From NCBI GenBank assembly GCA_021851785.1, contig JAJZBV010000007.1:45825-109824 (forward strand): 64,000 nt of DNA. Reading direction: 5' to 3'. This DNA is from Pseudomonadota bacterium. Lineage in GTDB: Bacteria; Pseudomonadota; Alphaproteobacteria; Acetobacterales; Acetobacteraceae. This document shows positions 37,026 through 44,900 of the stretch, in pieces. How positions within the stretch are numbered: the first letter of the stretch is position 1; the number at the start of each line of letters is the position of its first letter. The notes beneath the pieces are model-generated. The model was not told the origin of the DNA and searched no databases. It worked only from the letters and a program-made list of their open reading frames with translations. The translations under genes were made by a program, and so were the position numbers.

Positions 37026-38196
37026 CGGCGCCGGCCAGCCCCTCGATCCCCTCCGGGCGGAGCAGTGGCAGGACGGCCTCGGCGATGGTCATGCCGCCTT
37101 CGACCTGCGCCTGGACCTGTGGCATATTGGCGAGAGTCCGCACCTCGCTGCCATTATCGCCAACCGTCAGAAGATGAACTTCCCGAAGGCCGATCTTGGG
37201 GCTTTCGAGCAATGCGGGGGCGTGGGTGCTGGCCAAAATCTGCCGCCCGGAAAACCGTGCGACGCGCCGAAACATCGCCGGCAATTCGCCCACCACCGCG
37301 TCATTGAGCGAAAGCTCCGGCTCCTCCAGCAGCAGCGGCCCGCCTTTTTCGCTGATCGACCACAAAAGACCGATCAGGCGCAGCGTGCCATCCGAGAACG
37401 CCACTTCCGCTTGCTTCGTCGCGTAGGGCCGCCAGTTGCGATATTTGGCGTAGAGATGGGGCACGCCCTCGCTGTCATCCTTGAGGTCGAGTTCCTCGAA
37501 TTGCGGCACCGCGATCTCTAGCGCGCGCGCAATGCGTTTGAGCCGTGCAACGCGGGATTTCTGGGGCATCTCCTTGATGCGGCGCAACAGATCGCCGCCG
37601 AAGGGATCATCGCCCGCGGTGTTTTGGCGCCGCCGGTCGCGGACGATTTGTGGCACCACATGGAGATAGCGGCAGGAGGCGAGGAAGGCGACGAAATCGG
37701 GAAAATCCTTGTTTTTTGAAACCTGCTCGAGATGGGTCTGTGTCAGTTCCCGGGCGCTTTCGCCGTGATCTTTCGTGCGGCGCACGATATCCTCGCCATT
37801 ATGCGCGAGACGTTCAACGATTATCGCCGGTGCTTGACCCTTTTGTACATTGAATGTCAGTTCATAGCGCCAAATCCCCGGCGTATCATTGTCGCCCACT
37901 GTTACCGCGAGCGACACGGCAGAAAAGCTCCGCGCATGAAGGCAGCGGATCGCGGAAACGCCGCCGCGGCGCGCGATCGCGCCTTGCAGCCCGCCGCTGC
38001 CGGGGGCGGCGATCTCGTGCAGGAACCTGAACGCATCGAGCAGATTCGATTTGCCCGAGGCATTGGCCCCGATGAAAAAGGCAAGGTTAGAGAGATGAAT
38101 TTCCGCGCGCCGGAAATTCCGCCAGTTCTCAATCGCGACCACGGTGAATCGCAGCGTCGTTTTCCCACTCGCGGATGATGTTCCAGCGCGCGCCAC
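37012..38196 (-). CDS. AAA (ABC-like/OLD-like) ATPase
   Basis: A 394-residue ABC-type AAA ATPase. The N-terminal strand and Walker A are 'NLAFFIGANASGKSNLLDAF'. An ABC signature-like stretch 'FSDGTLRLIGLLWSI' is followed by Walker B 'GPLLLEEPELSLND' and the H-loop 'ILASTHAPALLES'. This is the AAA_15/AAA_21 arrangement of OLD, RloA and AriA proteins. I chose the GTG at 38196, preceded by AAGGGGGGG; ATG 38241 would add 15 residues. It is coupled to the TOPRIM-like gene downstream. Confidence 0.82.
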   Translation of the reverse strand: MARAGTSSASGKTTLRFTVVAIENWRNFRRAEIHLSNLAFFIGANASGKSNLLDAFRFLHEIAAPGSGGLQGAIARRGGVSAIRCLHARSFSAVSLAVTVGDNDTPGIWRYELTFNVQKGQAPAIIVERLAHNGEDIVRRTKDHGESARELTQTHLEQVSKNKDFPDFVAFLASCRYLHVVPQIVRDRRRQNTAGDDPFGGDLLRRIKEMPQKSRVARLKRIARALEIAVPQFEELDLKDDSEGVPHLYAKYRNWRPYATKQAEVAFSDGTLRLIGLLWSISEKGGPLLLEEPELSLNDAVVGELPAMFRRVARFSGRQILASTHAPALLESPKIGLREVHLLTVGDNGSEVRTLANMPQVQAQVEGGMTIAEAVLPLLRPEGIEGLAGADVIG

Positions 38197-38258
38197 GGAT
38201 GCCCCCCCTTCAGGTCGTGCCGCCATTAAAGCGGGTTTCATCGCCGATGCGAACCCTC

Positions 38259-38630
38259 TCAGCCACGCGACCTGCCGCGCGCCGGGCTCACCTGTTTCTC
38301 AAAACCGGTGCGCACATTTTCTTTCATCTGCGCAGCCTGTTCTAGAAGATTGCCCGTCGTTGGAATTTCACCGGCTATCTGCTCATAGGCCTCAATGACG
38401 GCTTGCAAATGAACAAGCAGAATTTTGGCATAAGGAAACGGCAGGCGAACGGCACCCCTTTCCCGGACGACAATCCCTTCCGTGCCCAGATCGTCGATAA
38501 TACCAAAAATAAGCGAGACGTGACCTAAGCCCACGCCAAGACGAACGTGGTCCGCATACGCGTCGATAAACATGGGATCGCGCACGAAGCCATGTCCTGA
38601 GGCGGAGTGGCCTGACGAAGGATCACTCAT
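38259..38630 (-). CDS. DUF3467-like small protein
   Basis: A 123-residue protein resembling DUF3467: 'PMFIDAYADHVRLGVGLGH' followed by 'LPFPYAKILLVHLQAVIEAY' and 'GEIP', the usual order of strand, helix and acidic tail. The role of that family is unknown. The start overlaps the XRE gene stop (ATGA), so it belongs to the same transcript. The assignment is from pattern memory only. Confidence 0.55.
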   Translation of the reverse strand: MSDPSSGHSASGHGFVRDPMFIDAYADHVRLGVGLGHVSLIFGIIDDLGTEGIVVRERGAVRLPFPYAKILLVHLQAVIEAYEQIAGEIPTTGNLLEQAAQMKENVRTGFEKQVSPARGRSRG

Positions 38631-39283
38631 GTTACCTCTCCATACGTTCGTATAGCGCCTTTATTGCTGGCAATTATTGCATTTTGGGGATTTGGAATAA
38701 ATTCAGAAGGATAGTACGAAATCTTTTGGTAGTTCCCACCATACAAAGAAATGTCACCGCCGCATGTCGGATTGACAGACCCGAAGACTTTCCCGCCCCC
38801 TTTGGTCACCGGGGGATAAATAGAGATCTCCCGTGAAGAGATCTCCCGTGAAGAGATCTCCCGTGAAGAAATCTCCGCGCTCTGCGCAACCATTCTCTCA
38901 TAGTGCGCGCCGGTCTCCAAGCTGGCGAAAGAAGTCTCTTCTCCCGCCGAATAAGGCTCGACGGCCATCGTCTCGGCGGAAAGATCGGCGTAGGCTGCGA
39001 GAAATTCCGGGAAGGAGGCGAATTTCATCACCAGCGCGATATCGAGCCCGCGCGCGATATCGAGGAGCGTCTGCACCGTGACCTTGCCGTATTCGGTGTT
39101 TTCGAGCCGCGAGACCACGCTTTGCGGCTTGCCGATGCGCTCGGCGAAAGCCTTTTGCGTCAGCCTCAGTTTTTCACGAATGGCGCGCAGTTGGTAGGGG
39201 ATGTAGGACTTCACGTGGTCTTCGACGTAAGCCTCGCGATACTCTCTGTCGCGCAACGCGCTCGGATCATGCGGGAGGGTCAT
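38627..39283 (-). CDS. XRE-family regulator with an expanded tandem repeat in its tail
   Basis: A 218-residue protein. Residues 30-85 are an XRE helix-turn-helix ('REKLRLTQKAFAERIGKPQS' then 'VVSRLENTEYGKVTVQTLLD'), of the antitoxin/regulator kind. The tail is unusual: three perfect EISSR pentapeptides encoded by 15-bp tandem repeats, then a Gly/Ser/Tyr-rich end. Its start overlaps the RelE-like gene by 17 bases, giving a toxin-antitoxin-like arrangement in which the regulator may also control the genes downstream. Confidence 0.78.
   Translation of the reverse strand: MTLPHDPSALRDREYREAYVEDHVKSYIPYQLRAIREKLRLTQKAFAERIGKPQSVVSRLENTEYGKVTVQTLLDIARGLDIALVMKFASFPEFLAAYADLSAETMAVEPYSAGEETSFASLETGAHYERMVAQSAEISSREISSREISSREISIYPPVTKGGGKVFGSVNPTCGGDISLYGGNYQKISYYPSEFIPNPQNAIIASNKGAIRTYGEVT
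38823..38867. repeat. Three perfect 15-bp tandem repeats in the XRE gene
   Basis: The 15-bp unit GAGATCTCCCGTGAA occurs three times exactly, with a degenerate fourth unit to about 38877. On the coding strand each encodes Glu-Ile-Ser-Ser-Arg in frame, so copy-number change would alter tail length without breaking the gene. Confidence 0.95.
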
Positions 39284-39641
39284 TGCGTTCGATCCTTTCC
39301 AAACCATTTTCGACCTCGCGCCAGCGCCTCGAAGCTGTCTCCAGCGCGTTCTGTGGGGTGTAGACCTTACCCTTGTGGTGGCAGATGATGAGGAGGATGA
39401 AGGAATCCTCCTGCTGATCTCGGCGCCCGATCAGCCGCCATTCCACCTCCGTTGAAACCCTGATCTCTCCCAGGCCCCGAGGCTTGCCCACCAAATCCCG
39501 GTAATGCGGTGCTTTCCAGTGTCCTTCCGAGAGAAACCGCATCACCGTCGCGTGTTTGGCCTGCGCGCGCTTGCGTTGCTGGGCGAACCAGCGCGCCCAG
39601 AGATCTGGCTCGTCACCTGTAGGGTAACAAAACCACTTCAT
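39267..39641 (-). CDS. RelE-family toxin-like protein
   Basis: A 124-residue RelE/ParE-superfamily protein: 'KATVMRFLSEGHWKAPHYRD', 'PRGLGEIRVSTEVEWRLIGR' and 'ILLIICHHKGKVYTPQNALE', with the late basic residues typical of mRNA interferases. It is followed by an overlapping XRE gene, toxin first. ATG 39641 gives the usual family N-terminus; an in-frame ATG at 39677 would add 12 residues. Confidence 0.78.
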   Translation of the reverse strand: MKWFCYPTGDEPDLWARWFAQQRKRAQAKHATVMRFLSEGHWKAPHYRDLVGKPRGLGEIRVSTEVEWRLIGRRDQQEDSFILLIICHHKGKVYTPQNALETASRRWREVENGLERIERNDPPA

Positions 39642-39680
39642 CGTCTCAATAGCAATTTTGCTATATCTGACATGCACCCC

Positions 39681-40043
39681 CTACCCGCCCCGCGCCAGCC
39701 TCCGCGCGGTTGTGAGCAGCATTGCCCGGTCCTCGGGGGTGAGTTCGCGGTAGAGGCGGAGGAGGGCGAGTTCGTCGCCCGAGGCGGCGACGCTCGGGGC
39801 GCGTTTGTCCTCGCCGTGGAGGAGGTATTCGAGCGAGACGTCGAGCACCTCGGCCACCCGCAGCAAATTGCCGCGGATCTGGCCGGCGCGGTCGGTCTCC
39901 CATTGCGCGACCGCCGAGCGCGAGACGCCGAGCCGGGCGGCGAGGCCCTCCTGGGTCAGCCCGCGCTCCCCCCGCGCGGCGCGGAGGCGCTCGCCGGGGG
40001 TGGTGGGCGCGGGCGGCGGAGAGGGTGGCTGGGGTTTGGCCAT
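39681..40043 (-). CDS. Phage-type XRE repressor
   Basis: A 120-residue CI/Cro-like DNA-binding protein. The helix-turn-helix is 'RLRAARGERGLTQEGLAARL' then 'GVSRSAVAQWETDRAGQIRG'. No peptidase domain follows, so it would not be cleaved like lambda CI. It diverges from the phage early genes across a 104-bp A/T-rich region with two matching operators, the usual layout of a lysogeny switch. Confidence 0.82.
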   Translation of the reverse strand: MAKPQPPSPPPAPTTPGERLRAARGERGLTQEGLAARLGVSRSAVAQWETDRAGQIRGNLLRVAEVLDVSLEYLLHGEDKRAPSVAASGDELALLRLYRELTPEDRAMLLTTARRLARGG

Positions 40044-40066
40044 GCCCGTCCCTACGTCATTTTTTC

Positions 40067-40103
40067 TAACTATACCAGTTAAAATTATTGACTGTGCTAG
40101 TTA
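40067..40103. promoter_or_regulatory. Paired repressor operators overlapping a promoter
   Basis: Two dyad elements of the same form occur 22 bp apart: TAACT-N5-AGTTA at 40067-40081 and TGACT-N5-AGTTA at 40089-40103. TTGACT (40088-40093) and TATAAC (40109-40114), 15 bases apart, form a plausible rightward promoter, so a repressor on the second site would cover its -35 box. This sits exactly between the repressor and the first rightward phage gene. Confidence 0.65.
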
Positions 40104-40147
40104 GATAATATAACAACGCGGCCCCCCCTCAGGAGCCTCGGGAAAAA

Positions 40148-40438
40148 ATGCCGCAAAAACTGCTCTGGAGTGCCCCGAACGACGCCGAACTCAAGCGCCT
40201 CCGCGCCGAGGGCGAGACCTGGGACGACATCGCCCGCCATTTCGGCATCAGCCGCAACGCCGCGATCGAGCGCGGCCGGCGGATCGGCGCCCGTCTCCCG
40301 GTCCGTCCGGCGCTGCCGCCGGCGGCGCGCGACCCGGAGCGCCCGCCGCTCCCCCCCGGCCACCCCATCACCTGGGGCGCCATCACCACGCACACGCTGA
40401 TCGCCGGGGCGCCTTATCCGCTGCCGGTTTTCGCGTGA
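40148..40438 (+). CDS. Small phage HTH protein, GcrA/excisionase-like
   Basis: A 96-residue protein with a short helix-turn-helix: 'DAELKRLRAEGETWDDIARH' followed by 'FGISRNAAIERGRRIGARLP'. The pattern resembles the N-terminal part of GcrA-like regulators. The rest is Pro-rich. It is the first rightward gene after the lysogeny region and overlaps the RepA-like gene by four bases. A role in phage early regulation is inference. Confidence 0.6.
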   Translation: MPQKLLWSAPNDAELKRLRAEGETWDDIARHFGISRNAAIERGRRIGARLPVRPALPPAARDPERPPLPPGHPITWGAITTHTLIAGAPYPLPVFA

Positions 40439-41235
40439 GCCGAGCCCCGGCCCTCGCGCCTGGCTTCGAATTCTGGCCGGAGCTGCCCGCCCCGCCGCTC
40501 CGCGCCGTGCCCGCCCTGCTCCCGCCGCCGGTCGCGATCGCGCCGCGGCCCTGGCTCTATGGCACCGCGCTGGTCGCCGGCTTCGTCTCGCTTCTCGTCG
40601 CGCCCGGCGGGGTGGGGAAATCGGCGCTGGCCATCGCCGAGGCCCTGGCGCTCGCCTCCGGGCGGGCGCTGCTCGGCGAGCGCGTGCATCACCCGGTCGG
40701 CGTCTGGGTGCTCAATCTCGAAGACCCGCTCGATGAGATCGAGCGCCGCGTCGCCGCCGCGATGATCCGGCACGGGCTTGCGCGGGAAGATCTCGGCGGG
40801 CGCCTCCATCTCCATTCCGGGCGGACGCGGCGGATCGTCATGGCCGAGGAAAGCGCCGCTGGCGGCATCGTTTTTCCCGACCAGGCGGCGGTGTGCGCGG
40901 CGGCGCTCGCGGCCCAAATCGGCTGCCTGATCGTCGATCCCTTCGTGCGCTCGCACCATCTTGAGGAAAATTCCAACCCGCACATGGACGCCGCCGCCAG
41001 CGCCTGGGCCGAGATCGCCGAGGCGACCGGGGCGGCGGTGCTCCTCGTCCATCACGTGAAAAAAGGCGCCTCGCTCGACGCCGAGGCGGCGCGGGTGATC
41101 GCGACCTAGCTCGAGACCGGCCTGCTGGTCGAGTGCGACTACCGCGACCGCGAGCAGCGCAAACAACGCCAGGGGGTGCGCGTCATCGACGCGCGCCGCC
41201 CGATCCCCCCCCATCAGCCAGGAGACGACACATGA
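40435..41235 (+). pseudogene. RepA-like AAA ATPase (phage replication), interrupted by an in-frame TAG
   Basis: The first 224 codons encode a hexameric-helicase/RepA-like ATPase: Walker A 'LLVAPGGVGKSALAIAEALA', Walker B region 'QIGCLIVDPFVRSH', and 'AVLLVHHVKKGASLDAEAAR'. A TAG at 41107-41109 ends the frame. The same frame then continues for 41 codons ('LETGLLVECDYRDREQRKQR') to a TGA at 41233, resembling a C-terminal winged-helix end. The segment usually linking these parts seems missing, so internal deletion plus a stop is likely; suppression of TAG cannot be excluded. The start is a GTG overlapping the previous gene. Confidence 0.65.
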
Positions 41236-41408
41236 GCAAAAGAGCCGCGTTTGGCGCGCGTTTGGCGCGGGCTTCCGGCGAGCGGCGGGACGCGCCATTC
41301 CCCCCGTCGGAGACGGGGGGAATGGCGCGCGCCCCGGCCCGCGCGCGCGCCAAACCGGGGGCATGGCACGGGCCGGGAATGGCGCGGGGTTTGGCGCAAA
41401 GGGGTTAG
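41232..41408 (+). CDS. Small basic hypothetical protein
   Basis: A 58-residue Arg/Ala/Gly-rich protein whose ATG overlaps the TGA ending the RepA-like remnant (ATGA), suggesting an old operon. It contains repeated GMAR tetrapeptides encoded by a GGAATGGCGCG-type repeat at the DNA level. Low complexity means it could be spurious. The function is unknown. Confidence 0.35.
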   Translation: MSKRAAFGARLARASGERRDAPFPPSETGGMARAPARARAKPGAWHGPGMARGLAQRG

Positions 41409-41433
41409 CGAGACGCTGAGCGCGGAGGAGGTC

Positions 41434-41835
41434 GTGGCGCGGCTGGAGGAGGCCGGGGCAACCCTGCTCGCCCTCCCGATGCGCGGCTATTCGCCGAAAC
41501 TCCGCCTCGGGACATTGGAGATCGTGCGCGCAGCGAGCGAGGCCTATGGCTGGGAGGGCAACACCAAACTCCGCCCGCCCGTCCCCCCGGCCGCGCGCAT
41601 CACCCGCATGGACGAGGCCTTCGCCTGGCTCGCGCTGATCCCCGATGACCGCTACGTGCTGCGGCGCATCGCCGCCGCCCGCGCCCTCACCCACCCCCTC
41701 ACCGGCCGCCACCTCACCCCCTGGCGCCGCCTCGGCGCCGCCCTCGGCGCCGACCACAAGGCGGTGCAGCGCTGGCACGCCGAGGCGATCGGGCTCATCG
41801 CGCGGGCGCTGGCGGGGGGTGGGCGCCACGGATAG
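41434..41835 (+). CDS. DUF6362-like phage protein
   Basis: A protein of about 133 residues. Its second half carries the pattern I associate with DUF6362: 'MDEAFAWLALIPDDRYVLRR', then 'TPWRRLGAALGADHKAVQRW' and 'HAEAIGLIARAL', a helix-turn-helix-like motif seen just upstream of terminase genes in alphaproteobacterial prophages. The start is uncertain: GTG 41434 follows GGAGGAG, but no ATG is available. Here terminase is 15 kb away, which is odd. Confidence 0.65.
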   Translation: MARLEEAGATLLALPMRGYSPKLRLGTLEIVRAASEAYGWEGNTKLRPPVPPAARITRMDEAFAWLALIPDDRYVLRRIAAARALTHPLTGRHLTPWRRLGAALGADHKAVQRWHAEAIGLIARALAGGGRHG

Positions 41836-41949
41836 GCGATGGCCTTCGAAATCGCCCAACAAAAGAGATTGTATTGCGTTGCGCTACACGCTACAAAACT
41901 CACGTGCTGGCCGGTCATCCTTGGCCATCGCACCCGAGCGGAGGGTTTC

Positions 41950-44900
41950 ATGGCGGGATTGGACGGCGTTTCCCATCCGGGAACACGCATCAGGGCGGAG
42001 GTCATCCCCAGGGGGATGTCGGTGACGAAAGCGGCGCAACTTCTCGGGGTTGGCCGCCCTGCCTTGTCCAATCTGCTGAACGGCAAAGCCGCTTTGTCCC
42101 CTGACATGGCGGCCCGCTTCGAAAAAGCCTTCAACGTCCCGCGCGAGGATCTGATGGCCATGCAGGCTCGCCATAACGCCGCGCGGGCAAAGAAAATGCC
42201 CGCCCCCGCCAATGCCAGGGCGCTCGTGCCGCCGTTTCTCGCGATCACGGCGAACGACATCGAAAACTGGGCTTCGACTATCAACGCGCGCAGCCGCCTC
42301 GCGGTATTGCTGCGAACGCTCGTTCATTCGACGGGTGACGGCCTCACGAAAGCCGATTTCCCCGGCAACGACGACGCCGAGCGCCCAGGTTGGGATGGGT
42401 GGGTCGAAGCCAGCGCGGCGAATTCCTGGATTCCCGAGGGAAGTTCGGGCTGGGAGTTTGGCACCAACCAGGATATCGGAAGAAAAGCCGACCATGACTT
42501 CGACAAGAGCATGAAGGCGCTCGGCAAAAGAACGTGCGCCGATACCAGCTTCGTGTTCGTCACGCCGTGCCGGTGGCGGGGCAAGACTCAATGGGTTGCC
42601 GAAAAACAGAAGGCGCGACGCTGGAAGGACGTGCGCGCCTATGACGCGAGCGACCTCGAACAATGGATCGAACAATCGCTGCCGGCGCAGGCGTGGTTCG
42701 CCAATGAAACCGGGAAACCCGCCGATGGCGTTCGCTCGCTTGATAAATCCTGGTCGGATTGGGCCGATGTCGCCACCCCGCCATTAGCCGGCGCATTGTT
42801 CGACACCGCCATCGCGGCGGCCAAGCCGATCATGATCCAGCGCCTTTCCGTTCCTCCAGGCCGTCCGATACTGATCGCCGCGGACTCCACCGAGGAGGCG
42901 CTCGCCTTCCTGGCGCGGTTGTTCGGAGAGTCCGGCGACGAGAAATTGGCGGCTTATCGCGACCGTGTGCTGGTGTTCGATCAGCCGGGCATTTTGCCGC
43001 GCCTGGCGCAAGCTGGGCGCGGGTTCCTCCCGGTCGCCCACACGCGCGAGGTGGAATGCGAGTTAGCGCCGCATGTGGCGTCCATGCACGCGATCATCCT
43101 CTATCCGCGCAACGTGGTGACGATCACGCCCGACATCGTTCTTCAGCCGGCAGATTATAGAACATTCAATACTGCGCTGGAGAAAATGGGAAAAAATCGC
43201 GATGAGATTGCGCGGCTCGCCCGCGAATCCGGCCGGTCGCTGACCGTTCTTCGCCGCAGGCTGGCGAATGTTCCGGCGATCCGAACCCCGTCCTGGGCGG
43301 AGGATCGCGATATCGCCGCGTCCCTCATACCGTTCATGCTGACCGGCGCGTGGCATAGCGAGAACGAAAGCGACAAATGCAGGTTGGAGCTTCTGGCTGG
43401 ATGCCGATACGAAGACCTCGAACGGCGCTGCCAGGAACTGGTGCAATTAGAGGATGCGCCTCTGTGGTCGGCGGGCTTACTTCGCGGCGTTGTTTCGAAA
43501 CTTGATTTGCTGTTCGCGATCGCTGGAGCGATAACGAAAGCCGATTTGGATCGTTTCTTTGATCTTGCTGGCATGGTTCTGGGTGAAGATAATCCCGCGC
43601 TCGACCTACCGGAGGAAAAGCGCTGGCTGGCGCCGCTTCATGATAAGATACGCGCGTTTTCCGGGGCTTTTCGCGCCGGCATCGCGGAGACGCTGGTTCT
43701 TCTCGCGGTGCATGGCGGGGGGGTTTTTGATCGGCGGCTTGGCGTCGATATCGACGGGCTTGTGGCGCGGCTCGTGCGTGATTTGCTGCCGACACCGCTG
43801 ACGACACGTATCCTCGAAGCCAATCAGCGTGATCTGCCGATTTACGCGGAGGCAGCGCCCGAGACATTTCTCTCCATCCTCGAATGCGATTTGACCACCG
43901 CCGAACCGGCGGTTCTCGGGCTTTTGCGCCCGGTGGAGAGTCAAGCCTTCGGGGTCAGTCTAAGCCGCTCCGGCCTACTATGGGCGCTGGAGAGCCTTGC
44001 CTGGAATCCCGAAACCTTGCCGCGTGCCGTGCTCATCCTGGCGCGGCTGGCAGAGGTCGAGATCAAGGATAACTGGATGAATAAGCCGATCCACTCCCTG
44101 GAAGCGATCTTCCGGTCGTGGATGCCGCAAACGGCGGCGGATGCCGAAAAGCGCGTGAGATTGATGAAGACATTGGCCCAGCGCTTTCCCGATGTCGCGT
44201 GGAAACTCTGCATGGCGCAATTCGCGCGCCTTGGTGGCTCCGGCCACTACGCTTACAAACCGCGCTGGCGGGCGGATGGTTACGGGTTCGGCGAGCCCGA
44301 TTCGCGTCAAGACCAGGTCCGCCCCTTTCTGCTGGCGATGGCCGAGATGGCGCTGGACTGGAAAGAGCATTCTCTCGCCACGCTCAGCGATCTGGTCGAG
44401 AGGCTTCCCAATCTTCTCGATGAGCACCAGGATCGTGTCTGGCAGATGATCGAGGCTTGGGCGAAGACCAAGGCCAGCGACGGGGAAAAAGCCGCCTTGC
44501 GGGAGAAGATTCGCGTCTCCGTGTTGTCGCCGCGCGCGGCGATCGTCGCCAAGACCAATGGAAAACTCGCGTCCTTGGTCGAAGCGGCGAAGGCGGCCCG
44601 CGCGACGCTCGAACCAAGCGACGTTGTGGACAAACATGCCTGGCTGTTTCGCGACGCATGGGTTGAGGAATCGGCCGATGACATCAATGATATGCGAAAT
44701 GTGGATTTCACCAAGAGCATGGAAAACCTTCAGAAGATGCGTCGTGACGCGCTTCGGGAGGTGCGCGAGCGGCTTGGGTTCGATGGAATTCTGGCCTTGG
44801 CCGAACGCGGGGAAACCGCATGGGAGATTGGCCAGCTCATCGCCGAGGGTTTTTTCCCGGAAAGCGAACTCATCGCGTTTTTGCGGCGCGCGTTTCAGCC

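Noticed and set aside
41839..41949. Upstream in-frame ATG as start of the giant protein
   Set aside because: The extra 37 residues do not belong to the HigA-like domain, and a good ribosome site precedes the ATG at 41950.
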